Positions 1-13,329 are shown, counted from the stretch's first letter. The stretch: 64,000 nt of DNA from Phoronis australis (GCA_002633005.1 NMRA01000241.1:357974-421973), one strand, 5' to 3'. Numbers and translations are program-made. The notes: generated from the letters alone by a model not told the origin.

Positions 1-2149
1 CAACTTCTACTCGCCCAGCACCATTTTTACTCGCATTGGCGACTGGGCGAATGGCTAAGTATATCCCTGGGAAGGATACCGACGAGATATTACTGGAATT
101 GGTACGTTCAGGCACTGCACAGTACACCATGGCCAGCTGATGATCACTCACGAGGTTTTATCAGTGTGCCTCGTTTTCGATCAGTATTTAAAGATGGCGC
201 GGGAAGATGGCGCTTTCGTGAAATAGGTGAATACTAAGCCAACTCTAAGCAGACGACATCAACCTAATAAAATCGTTTAGTTACGAACAATCTTGTGAAT
301 AAAATGGATGGGAGGCACTGTATTTAATCACTCCTTTAGGAAATATGTAGAGAAGTAAGTTAATCGTTAATTGGAAATGAAAGGCAAGATTATCTGAGTT
401 CAAAAGTTACAGTCGTATCCCGATGTTTATCAGAGAGGGCAATGTATTTTCAAACATTACACAATCAAAAAGAATCCCCAAGAAGGGATGATAATGAGTG
501 CTTAGAAACAGTTTGATAAAGTGTCTGTTGAAAGTGTATGTTCGTAGAAAGAGAGTAAAGTTGCTTAAAATTAATTTTTAATTACCATATTGCAAGAAGT
601 TTCTGTGTTCCCTTGCACTTTGCATTGACAATTTGCTATTGTATTTCAGTTAAATCTGAAAACATTCATAAATGTGATTAAATAAATCAGTAGTGGTATT
701 ACAACACTGTCATTGTGTTTTGGCGAAATTCTCATTTAGAGCGCTAGGGTTCAACAACCAAGAAACAAAGTCATTGTTTGGTTCGCCATGACTGTTGAAT
801 AATCAATAGACCGATGCAGAAAATCCCCAGTCACAGCAAATAATACAAAATTAAAACAAATTGTCAACATTTCGTTTAGTTGTACGGTCGTGTAACAGAA
901 CGTTACGCATTTTTTCTCACGTCATCTGTATCGTTAGAGTTGGTAATTCTACTGATAAGCTTTCCATCTTAATGAAAGTACTTACTACATGCTTTCAGCC
1001 AATAGACTCGTTAACATTATAGACAAACTTACTATCTCTATCGATAGAGCCAAATTTGAAGAAAAAGTCTCATGACGTCCTTTCATAGCCATGCTTGCAT
1101 CATAGATTCTCTATTTGTTTTCCGTTCAAGCCCGAGCACTATAGCATTCTTGTTTGTCTCAAAGGCATATCTCAATCTGTGCCAAGAGCACACCGACGTA
1201 ATTCATAAATACGATCGTTTATGTTCTGAGCTCTACTCACGGCTAGTGGAGGAATTATATTTTGTTCTTTTAATCTGCCAATAGGTAGCACTACCAGACA
1301 TCAAGTCGCCGGGATATTTTTCTGAATTGTACTTCCCGGTGTGGCTTCGTGATCGACCATCATCGCTATCTTAAATCGGTTTTTCGATACTATAAATTAT
1401 TTCTGAAGAACTTTCACGACACCGTCACTGTTACCATCGCCACAGGTGACACACATAGCTGTTATCACGATTGCTTACTCCCTCCGTCACAGTGCCATCT
1501 GTGGGGGGAGAAGGCCTACTGAGTACCCGCCTATCCTTCAAATACACGCGGGCTGGAGTTTGGGCACCGAGTAAGGATTTTGCTACCGGGTATGAAGTGC
1601 TTTCGGAGTGTGTGTGGAGTTCATGGGATCGGGTCGTGCCTTTGTACCACGGGTTTGCCAGCCGTTTGCAAGTCCGGGACTGGGCTGTCGGGGCTAACTC
1701 TGGTTTTACTCAGTGAGAGGGGCTCGCGCCACCCTCGCATTTCACCCGGCCCCGGCAGTGAGTACAGGTCTACATTCGCTACCAGGGTTACTTCGTTTCA
1801 ACATTCTGTTGATGTGACTTTGTTCCCAATGTCCTTTCAATATTAATGCGTTAACAAGCTCCCTATCCGTCTTAAAGATTAGGCATTGCGAAGTCCTGCG
1901 GACCATGACAAGTAATGATCGTTGCAGGGACACAATCCGAGTTTTATGGCCGAAAAAGGTATTTTTGAATTTGTGTTCGACAATTTTTGGCGTTATTGTA
2001 ACCAGAGGTATAAAACAATAAAATCCGTTGCGATTTTGCAATTGTATTACTCGACATGACATATATTGGCTTTTACATCTATTAATAAAGTGTGGGACTG
2101 TGACCATTGAGGTAGCCGAGTTCGAATCCTTGATGGGGCATGTCTCCAA
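1..2149. other. No gene seen
   Basis: AT-rich, apart from a more GC-rich stretch at 1480-1780 that contains overlapping short frames with no recognisable domain. Confidence 0.6.
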
Positions 2150-2460
2150 TGCCCACCATTGTCGCTGATGATGTCACGGACAGGTGCTTGATGCTTCAGT
2201 AGCGGCCATTTTGGTGATGTGCTATCCGAAAGTGTATGTCGAATTTAGCATCTTTCCAACGTGTCACTGAGCTCCTTTTAAAATTTGCACTGGGTTCAAC
2301 GGCTTCGTTTTAGCTCCACTAGCAAAGATGCTCCACTGCTGAGGTTGTGGGTTCGATTGCGGGTTGATTTCACTGAATGCACACCATTGTCCCTGATAAG
2401 GTCACTTAACACCTCCTTAATCTGAGCTGAGCTACACGGATGAACGTCCCCGCAGGCAGT
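2150..2460. repeat. Dispersed repeat A, copy 1
   Basis: It shares gatgatgtcac, gcggccattttgg and gaatttagcatcttt with 6720-6960. The downstream part contains a tRNA-like promoter: A-box-like tagctccactag (2312) and B-box-like ggttcgattgc about 40 bp later, as in tRNA-derived SINEs. Another B-box-like gagttcgaatcct lies at 2119. Confidence 0.6.
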
Positions 2461-3185
2461 CAACATATTCCTAGGAGACGGACTTTTACATGGCTAATCA
2501 GCAAATCATTATGATGGTGTCTGTGTCAATTACTGGTAGTATTAGCATCATCCTCGCTGGTTAGAAACAGCTCTAGCTAGATTACTGTGATTGTCAATAC
2601 AAGGCCGCTTTAAGTTCACTTTACATAGGCTCACGTGGTGTCGCGAGTGAAGTGTGTGAAAAGTTACTTGTGCCTGTCAGATTCCACCTTAACGTCAGGA
2701 ACACCAATGACAATGTCTTCTCCTATAGTTCGAGTCTGAGCTCTTGACTCGCCTGTGCAAGCACACGTCGGCATGTTCAGAAAAGCGTTTTCATTGCATT
2801 CAGCGGTCCGTGGTCGGCAATAATCCATCCGGGAGTTGAAACGTGTCCTCTGAGGCAGAATACACAGAATGTCTCGTGTTCGACTGTGAGCTAAAACTAA
2901 TGACTGGTCTGTCGAGACGTTTTCCTTTGAAGAGCCGTCGAATGACAGCCAGTGACTCTGGGGAAGTCTGACTTCGTTCGTGATCGGAGATTGTAGGATC
3001 AAATTGCTTTTCAACATTTCGTGTCGTTGAAGACTATTATTGTCGCATCATCTTATTCAACTTTGTATTATACTACTCAGGCAAACACACCGACCGCACC
3101 CATGGCACGAAAGTGGGTTGTTTTTTGCAGGCATGAACTGCGGGTTTGTATGACTCGAGACGTAGTATGAGGTTGTTAAGGCTCC

Positions 3186-3425
3186 GCACGCACGCTGCCC
3201 ACACTGGTAAACTTTTCGTTTGCAAAGTCGATCGAACTCAAATTTGATCGAGTTTGACGGAGAAAAGTTTGCCACTGTAAACGATTTGTTAAAGTTTGCT
3301 TGCAAAAGTTTGCCAGAGTCTGCAAGTGTAGACAGATTGCAAAACTTACCAAAACATCGGCAAACTCGGAGCTTGGTTGTGTTTGCTAACAAAAGTTTGG
3401 CAGAGTAAATGTCAGTGCAGACGGG
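3186..3425. repeat. Region dense in direct and inverted aaagtttgc motifs
   Basis: gaaaagtttgcc, taaagtttgcttgc, caaaagtttgcc and caaaagtttggc alternate with inverse forms (gtaaacttttcgtttgcaaa, gcaaactcgg). Inverted flanks are suggestive of a MITE, but no clear target duplication was found. The two overlapping ORFs here mirror one another and are not genes. Confidence 0.45.
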
Positions 3426-3959
3426 ACTTAAGAATCACACTGCATTAGTCTCTCACTTTACGTTATTGTTCATCGTATAACACTACTAGTGATTTGTTCG
3501 TCATTGTCACTTTAAAACCTCTTTTTCAATGTACAATATGCGTTACAACATGTCTGCAGATAACCAGCTTTGTTCAGTTCCCTCTATTATTTTTAAGCTA
3601 TATCCTCTAACATACTGGGATTGCTGGGTTGCTACAGAATCGAAATTTCTTCTCAGTTAGATTACTTTTGTTCTACAAGGATGCTGGTACTCTACATGAT
3701 TTTCACGTCACGGTAGTGGATTCTACTCGAGTTACACGAATGACAATACCGTCGATACGAATTAATCGTACTAACTTAAACGGCGTATTAATAAGAAAAA
3801 CGAAAAACAACAACAACGAGTTACCAAACTTTTCAGTAGATTACAAACTTCATCATTTTTACCCCAGTGCAAAGGCGTGGTTACACTCTCGTCGCTTCAG
3901 AGACAATGGCCGCGAAGATGGGAAAAATCTCAGTAACTCAGCTAACTGTGTCATCATGT

Positions 3960-4505
3960 GGTTACGTAGTCCACTAATTCCCAAAATAATCCGCCGCCAT
4001 TGCAAGGGATACGGTCGATTTTGAGGCAGAAAAACGTATTTTTGAGATGTTTGTATACAATTATTGACTTTTACCGAGACCAATGTGTTAGTTTCAAACC
4101 GCAAATGACGGAGGCGGAACAAAGGTTATTACCACGTTTGGTGTCTGGAAACCAACACCTTGACCACCTGATGATGATTGTGCCTTTGAAATTAGTCAAA
4201 AATTGTTTTATTAAATGATTACAAGGAAGGAGGCTATCTTCGGGCTTTCGTTCGTATGTCAGTTACCAATTGTTACCAAAAACGGCTTGTAAAGTGATTT
4301 TGAGAAACACCCAAAAGATGCTCAGAATGGAAAAAGGAACAACTTTATATTTTGGGAAAGACGCTATGTGTTGATGTCGTACAACGATCGTTTTTAATGC
4401 AGAACAATCCTCACGCGTCATTTCGCTATACAAATGCGACTGTAACCTCAGCGTGTACGCGTTCAATTCCGCGCAAATGACGTGTATTGAAATTCAGTGA
4501 TCATT
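3960..4505. repeat. Dispersed repeat B, copy 1
   Basis: It aligns with 17680-18215: shared words are acaattattgactt, aaggaggctat, cgtatgtc, gctcagaatgga, ggtcgtttttaatgca (here gatcgtttttaatgcaga) and gcgcaaatgacgtg. It contains no intact ORF. Confidence 0.65.
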
Positions 4506-4845
4506 TGAGACTAACCGTGACACTGCGCAAACTGACACGGCACAAGATGATCGGTGTCAAGCGGGCGTTTACTCACACAGCTTAGAAACGGTGGCAAGGC
4601 GGAAGTCGTAAACAGAAATGTGGAGTGCGCATCTTCAAGATTACAAGTGACTGAGTTGTAGTTTATGTTGAGAAAGAGAAAATTATGCAACTTTTTGCAT
4701 ATTATTATATTTACTCGCTCGCTCAGTCGCCTATCTACTACTAAAAAGAACCTGGACGAGTAGAAGTTCAATGTGTAATCTACCAGGTGGCGAGGGTATT
4801 TTCAAAGCAATTAGGCACGCTGCCGTTCGTCTGAACTGGAATTCA

Positions 4846-5132
4846 GGGCTGTGTTTCATGAAAAGTGACTTAAGACAAAAATATGATCTTACGCTTCAAC
4901 TTCCCAATTGGTGAATAAGTTTTAGCCAAGTAATTATGTGCTCATCATAGTCTACACTAAGTAACTTAAAGAAAAAATTACTAGCTGTTATGTGTATATT
5001 CTCAGAGTCTTTGCACTTTTGCTCAAGTGAGTTTTAGTTATTTTTCAGAAATAATTGTGTGGAGTGTAAGACCAAATTTCTGCCTAAGCCTTTTAAGGCT
5101 TAGGCAGAAATCGCTTTTCATGAAACAAGCCC
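4846..5132. mobile_element. 287 bp terminal-inverted-repeat element
   Basis: The left end gggctgtgtttcatgaaaag is the inverse of the right end (gggcttgtttcatgaaaagc on the minus strand), about 22 bp with one or two mismatches. A perfect inverted repeat with 17 bp arms and a 2 bp centre (5076-5111) lies just inside the right end. There is no ORF of note. A related end sequence with a shared interior word (gaccaaatttctg) recurs at 45855-45930. Confidence 0.75.
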
Positions 5133-5989
5133 CCAGAAAAATGTCTGCTCATTGTAGGTATCAAGAAGACGAAATCATTGGTTATCAATTCTTTGACCCA
5201 ATAACAATGAAACGGTAGACATTCTGTACTCTCTGCGTGTTGCAAACGTTTTTCCCGGTGTTACTCATGTTTGTCTCATGATTGCAATATGTTCAATAAA
5301 ATAACTGCTACGAATCTACAACGACTCAGCGAGTTCTGCACGCCTATAGCGACAACGTGAGTAGAGAGTGCGCTACTTCTTACAACCAAGTCACTAAAAC
5401 TAGATCCAAGATTATCTCCTTAGATTGCGTCCGCCCTCAGTCGCTATGTGGATCCAGACACCTCGAAAGGTTTTAGCATTTCAGTCAGTGTGAGATGGGT
5501 ACGATCACGGTCATGCGTTGCACCGGGGAATCTCGGCGTCCGGAAAACGCATTTCATGGCAGGTTTGTAATTTTCACTTTTATAAGACTAACTGAATATG
5601 GCGACCTATACCATATAAACAAACAATTTTAATCCAGGTTTAGCTGGAAGTTTATCGGCTGTGCCAACGCGAAACTGCACTGGAAAAGCACGCTACACTT
5701 AATTCAAAAGTTGGTGACCTAACTTTGGGCTGGGGCTTGGTTTTCCGATTCTGTCATCCAGCTGGCGTGCGGGCTTTTGAAGCGTAAATCTAAGAAAAAA
5801 TACGCGTGAATCGGAAACGTTTGAACTTAACAGATCAAGGCTCTAAGAAAGCCAAGCGTAATTATGGCGCTAATATGGACACCCGTATTTCGCAGGCGCT
5901 TATAACATTATCACATCCGCCTTGTCCCAGTTTCGCGTTTAGACGTTGTTGACGTGGCGCGAGATGATCTCCCGCAAATTCCTCTACCT

Positions 5990-6275
5990 CAAAACCTTGT
6001 GACCAAAGTTGTCACCGTGGTGTCAATTTGTTCCGTGTCAAATTTTGTACTATAGCGTGATGGATGTGACAACGATGACTTGATGCAGGTTTGCATTCAT
6101 CTGGTGATTTATAATCAGAATCTACTGTTATTTAAAATCAAATGTGACATCAGAATCTGAATGTCATAAATAGGTTTGAATATTCGAGTTAAGTGACCAG
6201 ATATACTGGTGGCGCAGTTGTAAAGTAATGGAACAATCAGATCCCGGGATTGAATCACGATGAGATCTGTATTAC
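5990..6275. repeat. Dispersed repeat B, partial copy with tRNA-like block
   Basis: gcgtgatggatgtgac and gatgcaggtttgcattcatc match 18165-18212, and the following ggtggcgcagttgtaaagta ... gggattgaatcacga is a second degenerate tRNA-like block at the same relative place. Confidence 0.5.
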
Positions 6276-6679
6276 TAAGCATTTTTTAAAATTAAGTAAT
6301 GAAAGCGACGTTACCATAGCAGCGGTCAACTTGAAGGTTTGAGCAGTCAATGTGGAATGGAGAATTTTTTACTTCGAAGTTCATACTACTGTTTTCAAAT
6401 CTTTATTATAAAATAATTGCAGGTGGTCTGAGACACGTTGCATTAGACGTCCAGCTAGTAATGTTGGGTAGCATAGACTTCTTGAAGTTGTTAGTTTTAA
6501 CCGCAGGCATAAAACAAAGAAAATATGTTGTGTTTTGAGGTTTTTTTAGAAATTCCAGATTCCCGAAGTTCGCTTTCAGCCATTCGGTGGAATTAAATGA
6601 AATCGAGGCCGGTCACGTTATGAATTAAATAGGCTCAAAATGCTGGACTATTTGTTACATTGTCTTTTAGCTCTACCAG

Positions 6680-6960
6680 GTGCTAGCGTTGAGGACGTGA
6701 GTTTGTTGGGGTAGGTCTCAATAATGCTGATAATGTCACTTGACAATGCTTGCTGCATAGCGGCCATTTTGGATATTGGCTATCATGGTGCGTCTTGAAT
6801 TTAGCATCTTTACGTGCTCTGCATTTTCCAACGTTTCTGTTCCTTTTGAAATTTGACACATTGTGTAGTGCTTGGTTAACCTGTATCTCATAACTGATTT
6901 CAATGTACTGAATGCACTTGGTCGTTTATGACACCTGAATGACTAATGAGCGATCTGAGT
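6680..6960. repeat. Dispersed repeat A, copy 2
   Basis: It aligns with 2150-2410 (gataatgtcacttgacaatg, agcggccattttggatattg, cttgaatttagcatcttta, and tgaatgcac further on) with many differences; no intact tRNA-like box remains. Confidence 0.6.
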
Positions 6961-8361
6961 ATTTTTTCAGTACATGGCGGCCCATTCTAATCCATCAAAT
7001 TATTAATAAGTCTTAAATGTGAGAGATCAAAAGACTCAGTTGGGCATATCAAATCTCACTATGAAAAGATAAAAATGTCATTTATCACAATATTTTGAAC
7101 ACGTTTGCAAACTCAATCGGTCACCATATGTGGAAATCTTCACGAGAATGATTAGCGTTGGAGAATATTTTCAGCTATCTTGATAGGGTATGGTTCCTAA
7201 AAGTGAAGGTTTAGCGTGCATGGATGTGTGGCCTCTAGATTCACCTTTTTACACCCGTGGGACAATTTAGGCCAAGTGTCTTTGTACTGATGGGAGAAGT
7301 AATTGTTCAAAACATGTCTGATTTCAGTACATGTTCACTCATTTACATGCACGCGCTCTTACAAACTTTATTATACAATCCCAACACATAGGATATTGAC
7401 AAGGGTGAATGGACTGTAATTTCATTTCCCTGAAATCAAGATATATGGCCAGTGTGATTGCCGGAGGCTTTTCTCTTGATTTAACTGCTGATAAAGTGTT
7501 ATTTAGCTTATTAGTTGGGATATAGTTGGGTGTAATGATTCACTTACTTGATAATTTTGTCATTGATTTGTTGTTTTCATGAATATTGCCAGTCTTAAAA
7601 GTTTTGTTTGTCCTTGGATGTGCTTTCAATTGACCTATTCGGCCATTGAATTTACAGTAATGAAATTACGATAACAGAAAGTACCCGCATCTGTGTTCAC
7701 AATTCAGTCACGAAGCAATTCCTTCTCATGGGATTTTTGGGTTTTGGCAAATAGAGAGCTACACTCGCATTGACAAATGGAAATAGAGAAGCAAATCGAT
7801 TATTTAAGAGAAATGGTCAGACTCACGTTTGGACAACTGTATCGTCCATCGATCTAAATTAATCGAAAAACATCCTTCAGAGATGATAATTTTTAGCCAT
7901 CTGCCTTTAAAGATCACTGTTAATTCTCTAAAATCTGTCAATGAATTTATCTACGGATATCAATTTCAGAGCAATTTCACAAAGTGACTAGTAATCCTTT
8001 CTTTTCATAATAACTGAGTCATGGCTTGAACTTCCGAATGTCTGTCATCAAACCGTCGCATAGTTTCTAGAAACGAGGTGGGTTATATCGAATGGGGACG
8101 ATTGGCGCACCTCATCGGTACCTCCTACTGCTATCGTCACTATGACTGACACTATGACTTCACTGTGTTTTTGTTTGTTGATATCATTTTATAGTTCTAC
8201 TAATTGACATTGTTACCCGTAAGACACAACATTGCTATCACATGACTAGTATATTACTATAACCATTAGTCAACTACAAGACTTGTAGTACTGTAACTAA
8301 TATTTGTGTTTTCCTTGGATTATATTACGTGTTTTTTCAACTTGTACAGATATCCACGAGG
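6961..8361. other. No gene seen
   Basis: AT-rich unique-looking sequence without long ORFs, domain matches or repeats that I can identify. Confidence 0.6.
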
Positions 8362-9089
8362 TTCGTTTCTTTTCAGTTCATTTATTAATAATCTCGACTA
8401 TATGATATTTTAGGTTTAGCATGTAGAGACATAACCACAAACCCCGCGGAAGACTGTTATTGTTTTGTTAGTGCTATATCTCCCACTGTGTGAACAACCG
8501 TGGCCACGTTGGTCCTTTGTGTTGCAATTGTTTTTGTTGTTGTTCATGTATTCACTTACATCATAATTATGTGAGCAAGACGTTTCCTGTGACCTCTAAA
8601 GAAGACCATGTTACAAAACAGGAGATGCGAAACTTAACATTTCTTGTGAACAAAAATTTTAACAGATCAAGGCGCTACACAATTGATTTTGATATTGATA
8701 TCAATTGTGATAACACCGTCAAAAAGATGTGGTTGTGTAGAGTATTATCAGTAACTGTGGTTAGCTGGAACCCCAGTTATTCACCACGGACACACACGCA
8801 CATTATTCGTACATAGCTCCTGACCGCACCAATATCGACGATATAGTAGGTCCAACGTGAAGTGTCGGTTACAAAAAAGATAGACCCACAGGCAAACACA
8901 CAGGCGGACGTACGGATGAATAGTGAACGGGTTTTATATCTTTATGACTCCTGTTTTAGAATTTTTCTTTTGGGAGTTTTTTCATTCAGTAGTTTTAAAG
9001 TTTCCTGGAAGCATATTGAGCATGCAACAGAACTAATGAATTTTACATAAGATGCAAAGGAGTTGGTATCGGTACGAAATGAACATTCG

Positions 9090-9221
9090 TAATGTTTTAG
9101 TAGTCAAGGTCTTAGTAATCAATGTCTTAGTAGTCAATGTCTTAGTAGTCAGTGTCTTAGTGGTCAGTGTCTTAGTGGTCAGTGTCTGAGTGGTCAGTGT
9201 CTTAGTGGTCAGTGTCTTAGT
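9090..9221. repeat. 15 bp minisatellite, array 1
   Basis: It contains about eight units of the form gtcttagtagtcaat with agt/aat and agtagt/agtggt variants. Confidence 0.9.
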
Positions 9222-9949
9222 NGTTCGTTTCTTTTCAGTTCATTTATTAATAATCTCGACTATATGATATTTTAGGTTTAGCATGTAGAGACATAACCAC
9301 AAACCCCGCGGAAGACTGTTATTGTTTTGTTAGGGCTATATCTCCCACTGTGTGAACAACCGTGGCCACGTTGGTCCTTTGTGTTGCAATTGTTTTTGTT
9401 GTTGTTCATGTATTCACTTACATCATAATTATGTGAGCAAGACGTTTCCTGTGACCTCTAAAGAAGACCATGTTACAAAACAGGAGATGCGAAAGTTAAC
9501 ATTTCTTGTGAACAAAAATTTTAACAGATCAAGGCGCTTCACAATTGGTTTTGATATTGATAACAATTGTGATAACACCGTCAAAAAGATGTGGTTGTGT
9601 AGAGTATTATCAATAACTGTGGTTAGCTGGAACCCCAGTTATTCACCACGGACACACACGCACATTATTCGTACATAGCTCCTGACCGCACCAATATCGA
9701 CGATGTAGTAGGTCCAACGTGAAGTGTCGGTTACAAAAAAGATAGACCCACAGGCAAACACACAGGCGGACGTACGGATGAATAGTGAACGGGTTTTATA
9801 TCTTTATGACTCCTGTTTTAGAATTTTTCTTTTGGGAGTTTTTTAATTCAGTAGTTTTAAAGTTTCCTGGAAGCATTTTGAGCATGCAACAGAACTAATA
9901 AATTTTACATAAGATGCAAAGGAGTTGGTATCGGTACGAAATGAACATT

Positions 9950-10070
9950 CGTAATGTTTTAGTAGTCAAGGTCTTAGTAATCAATGTCTTAGTAGTCAAT
10001 GTTTTAGTAGTCAGTGTCTTAGTAATCAATGTCTTAGTAGTCAGCGTCTTAGTAGTCAGTGTCTTAGTAG
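9950..10070. repeat. 15 bp minisatellite, array 2
   Basis: The same gtcttagtagtcaat unit occurs about seven times at the end of the second 860 bp copy, with a different order of variants from array 1. Confidence 0.9.
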
Positions 10071-10080
10071 CAGGGCTTGG

Positions 10081-11469
10081 AATGACCCATGACAAAAAAG
10101 AGGAAAATTTTACGGCCCTAAATACACATTTCAATCTAAACCATACCTCAACAGATCGAAAGTTACTGAGTCGTGCTGGCAAAACGCACTCATCTTAAGC
10201 AGTACCTGACATCTATTTCAGCAGCAACAATGAAGGCAATTAGACGCAACAAAAAATATTTTTTTAAAATTAAAATAACGATAATGATGAAAAATTTGCT
10301 GTCTTAGTGGCAGGAGCTTATTCTTCAGTGATTTGTTGCACTGAGGGAGACCAATAAAATTATTTTCAATTCTTATAATTACGATACAAAATTACACAAA
10401 AAATGAAAGTCGATCCACAGATTATCTAGAAAGCCTGAAATACATACACATTTAATTCCAACAAAAATTTTAATTCCAATGCAAATGAAAAAAATTCAAG
10501 AAGAAAACCTGTGGCTCATAGCCCAGCATGGAAAAATGAAAGTCAAAAACAACAAAGTTTATAGAATACATCAATCACAATCCTAAGTTGGCCAAACAGT
10601 AATTACAGGAGTTAATTGTTCATAAGCCACGCTGGTGGAGAAGAACCTATGTGACATAAGAAATACGTATCAATCAGCGAGGACACTGAAAATAGTCTGG
10701 CAGAACTTGTATACAATGGCTTAGACCAATCAGATCATTCAGAATCTGTCACGTGATCACTTCTCTAAAACTGTAAAACTCGAGTCACAAAATAGAACAC
10801 GAAAAATGTCAAAATAAATTGAAATACTTAAAAGGCAATTTAAAAGCATTTGCAGTAACGAAAATAGCACTTTGTATGCCGTTTCGGTAGCACGTAGAAA
10901 ATCGCACTCAAGCGGTCTGGCCTAGGCTTAGGCTTAGGGGCTTAGCAGCCAACGGCAATGGGCCGCGTAATTGTTCCTCTCTTAAAGTTTACAAAACGCA
11001 AACCTTGACTTATGTTGTTTGTGAAGACATTGACCGTTTTTTTCTTTATCCACTTTTCCACGAAATATTCTGTCTACTCCACGCTCCACGCATTTTTGAC
11101 CGCAGAATCGCACTATTTGTCGCCGCGATTTTATACCAAATGCAGACGCCATTGATGAGCGAAGCTATCCCTGAGGCACAGGCGCTTGAATTTATCTGTT
11201 CCTCGATTGCCTCTGACGTCACTCACTTCTACGAAAGCATGTTTCTTGTATATGGTTACGAGTTGTCGCGAAATTCAATCGCCTGTGATCCACAATTACA
11301 ATTTTCGTTCCTCCGAAACATAAAGAGCAGTTTCCGCTTTTTGAGCCGTCGGCAACGCCGCGGTGAGAAACCAATTTGCCGCGATGTTTTATGGCAAATC
11401 CCGATTTTTTCCGCGGAAGTATAACGAAAATACGCAGAGGGAATAAAAAAGCGGAAAATTCCAAGCCTT
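10081..11469. other. No supported gene
   Basis: A 139-residue open frame at 11005-11424 lies in somewhat GC-richer sequence and is crossed by open frames on the other strand. No family or splice pattern was recognised. Confidence 0.5.
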
Positions 11470-11542
11470 GTAGTAGTCAGTGTCTTAGTAGTCAATGTCT
11501 TAGTAGTCAATGTCTTAGTAGTCAATGTTTTAGTTGTCAATG
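11470..11542. repeat. 15 bp minisatellite, array 3
   Basis: Five further units of the gtcttagtagtcaat repeat lie 1.4 kb beyond array 2 and outside the duplicated segment. Confidence 0.9.
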
Positions 11543-13329
11543 TTCTCCACAACAAATAATTTAATCAAGGCATAATTTACATCCGGGCATATACTTTAGG
11601 TTTGTATGTAAAATCTTGGAATCACTGCACTGTGTCAAAAGTCCAACTCCCAAGTTGTTACTCCATAATTTAAACTCTAGACTAGATAACTTTATATCAT
11701 TATTAGTCAAGAGCAAGTCAGCATAGTCGATAATAGCATTAACTCAACAAGTAAAATCTAATTAAATGACGAATACAGGGAGTAGTTATCGTGTAACTAA
11801 TGTAAATCTTGTTATACAAAGTCAGATAGTGACGCGAGTTATTTAGGGCTCCAGCAACGCACAGTTAACTGCACAACTTGTAGAGCAATAGTGCCAAAAC
11901 AAAGTGAGTTGCTAACATTAAGGTGGAAAGATAACATAGTACACGGATACGATAACTGTGTATTGCAACGTTCCGCACGTCATTTTGACATCCACTGGAG
12001 GATTGTTTAGCATGACGTCATTTTGTCGTCATTATGACGTCGTTTTGACCCAGTGTAAAGGCAAGTCTATTCTTATTTCCGGGTCCAAATTGCGTCATCT
12101 ACTACCGTGCACGTCATCACTAATCATCCGAAGAATACACAAGGTGCAATGTACGGTGAAGACAAATTAAGAACAAAGTTAATGGAATATTCTGTTATTG
12201 GGGTATAGTTGCATATGGTTAAGCCAACTATCTTCTGTAGATTGTCTTTGTTAGAACTTCCTGAAGACTCTACTTTTTGCAACATTGTCAAGCGAAACAC
12301 TCACCGCTGCTTTATTTTCGAAATCGGATTTTCCATGGCTAATCCAGTTTACTGAAAACACCAAAGATGCGGAGATTCAATTTAACTGTCATTAAAATTA
12401 ATTGAATTATAATACTTACTGCACTGCATTATGGAAGCCAGATTTCTCTATTGAATAATGGGCGTAAAACTATTTTTCTGACACTTGCCTGAATGCAACC
12501 ACTGACCACAATAACAATCTTTTCAATGAAAAAATAATCTGACTGGAAACAGAGAAGAAAAAAATAAAAATAGTAAATTAAGAATATTCTGGAGGTGTTG
12601 GCAATGGGTTTTTAAAATATGAAATAAAAAACTTCAAATGCGTCGAATTTAAAGGCATTATATGCGACGATGTCGATCAGCAATACATAATTATATTTGT
12701 CTCTCCTTTGCGTACATATGCATGATACCGCACTTGAAGAAGCTAAGGCGTGATGAAAGATACTGGCGCTGAAACTCTGTAAAAACACGTTTATGATGAA
12801 GGAGCATTAAATGCGATCATCTTTTATATCTGTTTAATTAACAGTAACTAACTCCACGTTAAGCCCTTTCGCAACGGCGCCAAAGACAGCTTTCATTATA
12901 TAATTACTGTTCCATATATACGTACCCTGTGAAAATTTTAAAAGAGAGCTCCGAGCTATTCCAAAGGAAAATAGAAGACTGCATGTCAACTACGACCGTA
13001 GTGATCACGCAAGGGCAAGTCATAGTCGAGCAACTGACACCGGGATGGGTAATTGATGACCTACAAGAACACTTGTCACGGCAAATGACTGAGTAAGGCC
13101 AAGGTAGAGGAGGCGAAACTGGAATGTTGCTAACCTCGACGATCGAGCAGTTTCTTTGTGTAAATATTAGTAACATTGTTTTTATTCGGTAAACTTAGGC
13201 TTACTAATTCAGTACAAAACTTTGACAAGTTAGACATTCGATTGAACATGTCCAACTGAAGTTATACCACAATGTCCGCAAAATCATCCGACTAAAATGC
13301 ATGGTTTCGCAAGCATCTTTAAAAGTTCA
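11543..13329. other. No gene seen
   Basis: AT-rich sequence. tgacgtca-like words cluster at 11980-12050, but without any other regulatory context. Confidence 0.5.

Larger units (their letters stand above)
8362..10080. repeat. Tandem duplication of about 860 bp, two copies joined at an N
   Basis: Copy 1 (8362-9221) and copy 2 (9223-about 10080) both begin gttcgtttcttttcagttca and end in the same 15 bp minisatellite. I count about ten substitutions outside the minisatellite (for example gttagtgctat/gttagggctat, gatatcaatt/gataacaatt), near 1.3 percent. A single N at 9222 marks the junction. The 108-residue frame in both copies has no recognisable features and I do not call it a gene. Confidence 0.9.

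Noticed and set aside
8490-9678. Two 108-residue ORFs of nearly the same sequence (MNNRGHVGPLCCNCFCC...)
   Set aside because: They are the same noncoding sequence in the two 860 bp copies. There is no domain, and substitutions between copies change amino acids freely.
11005-11424. 139-residue plus-strand ORF
   Set aside because: No recognisable family, no splice context, and open frames on the opposite strand over the same GC-richer stretch; it may be chance.
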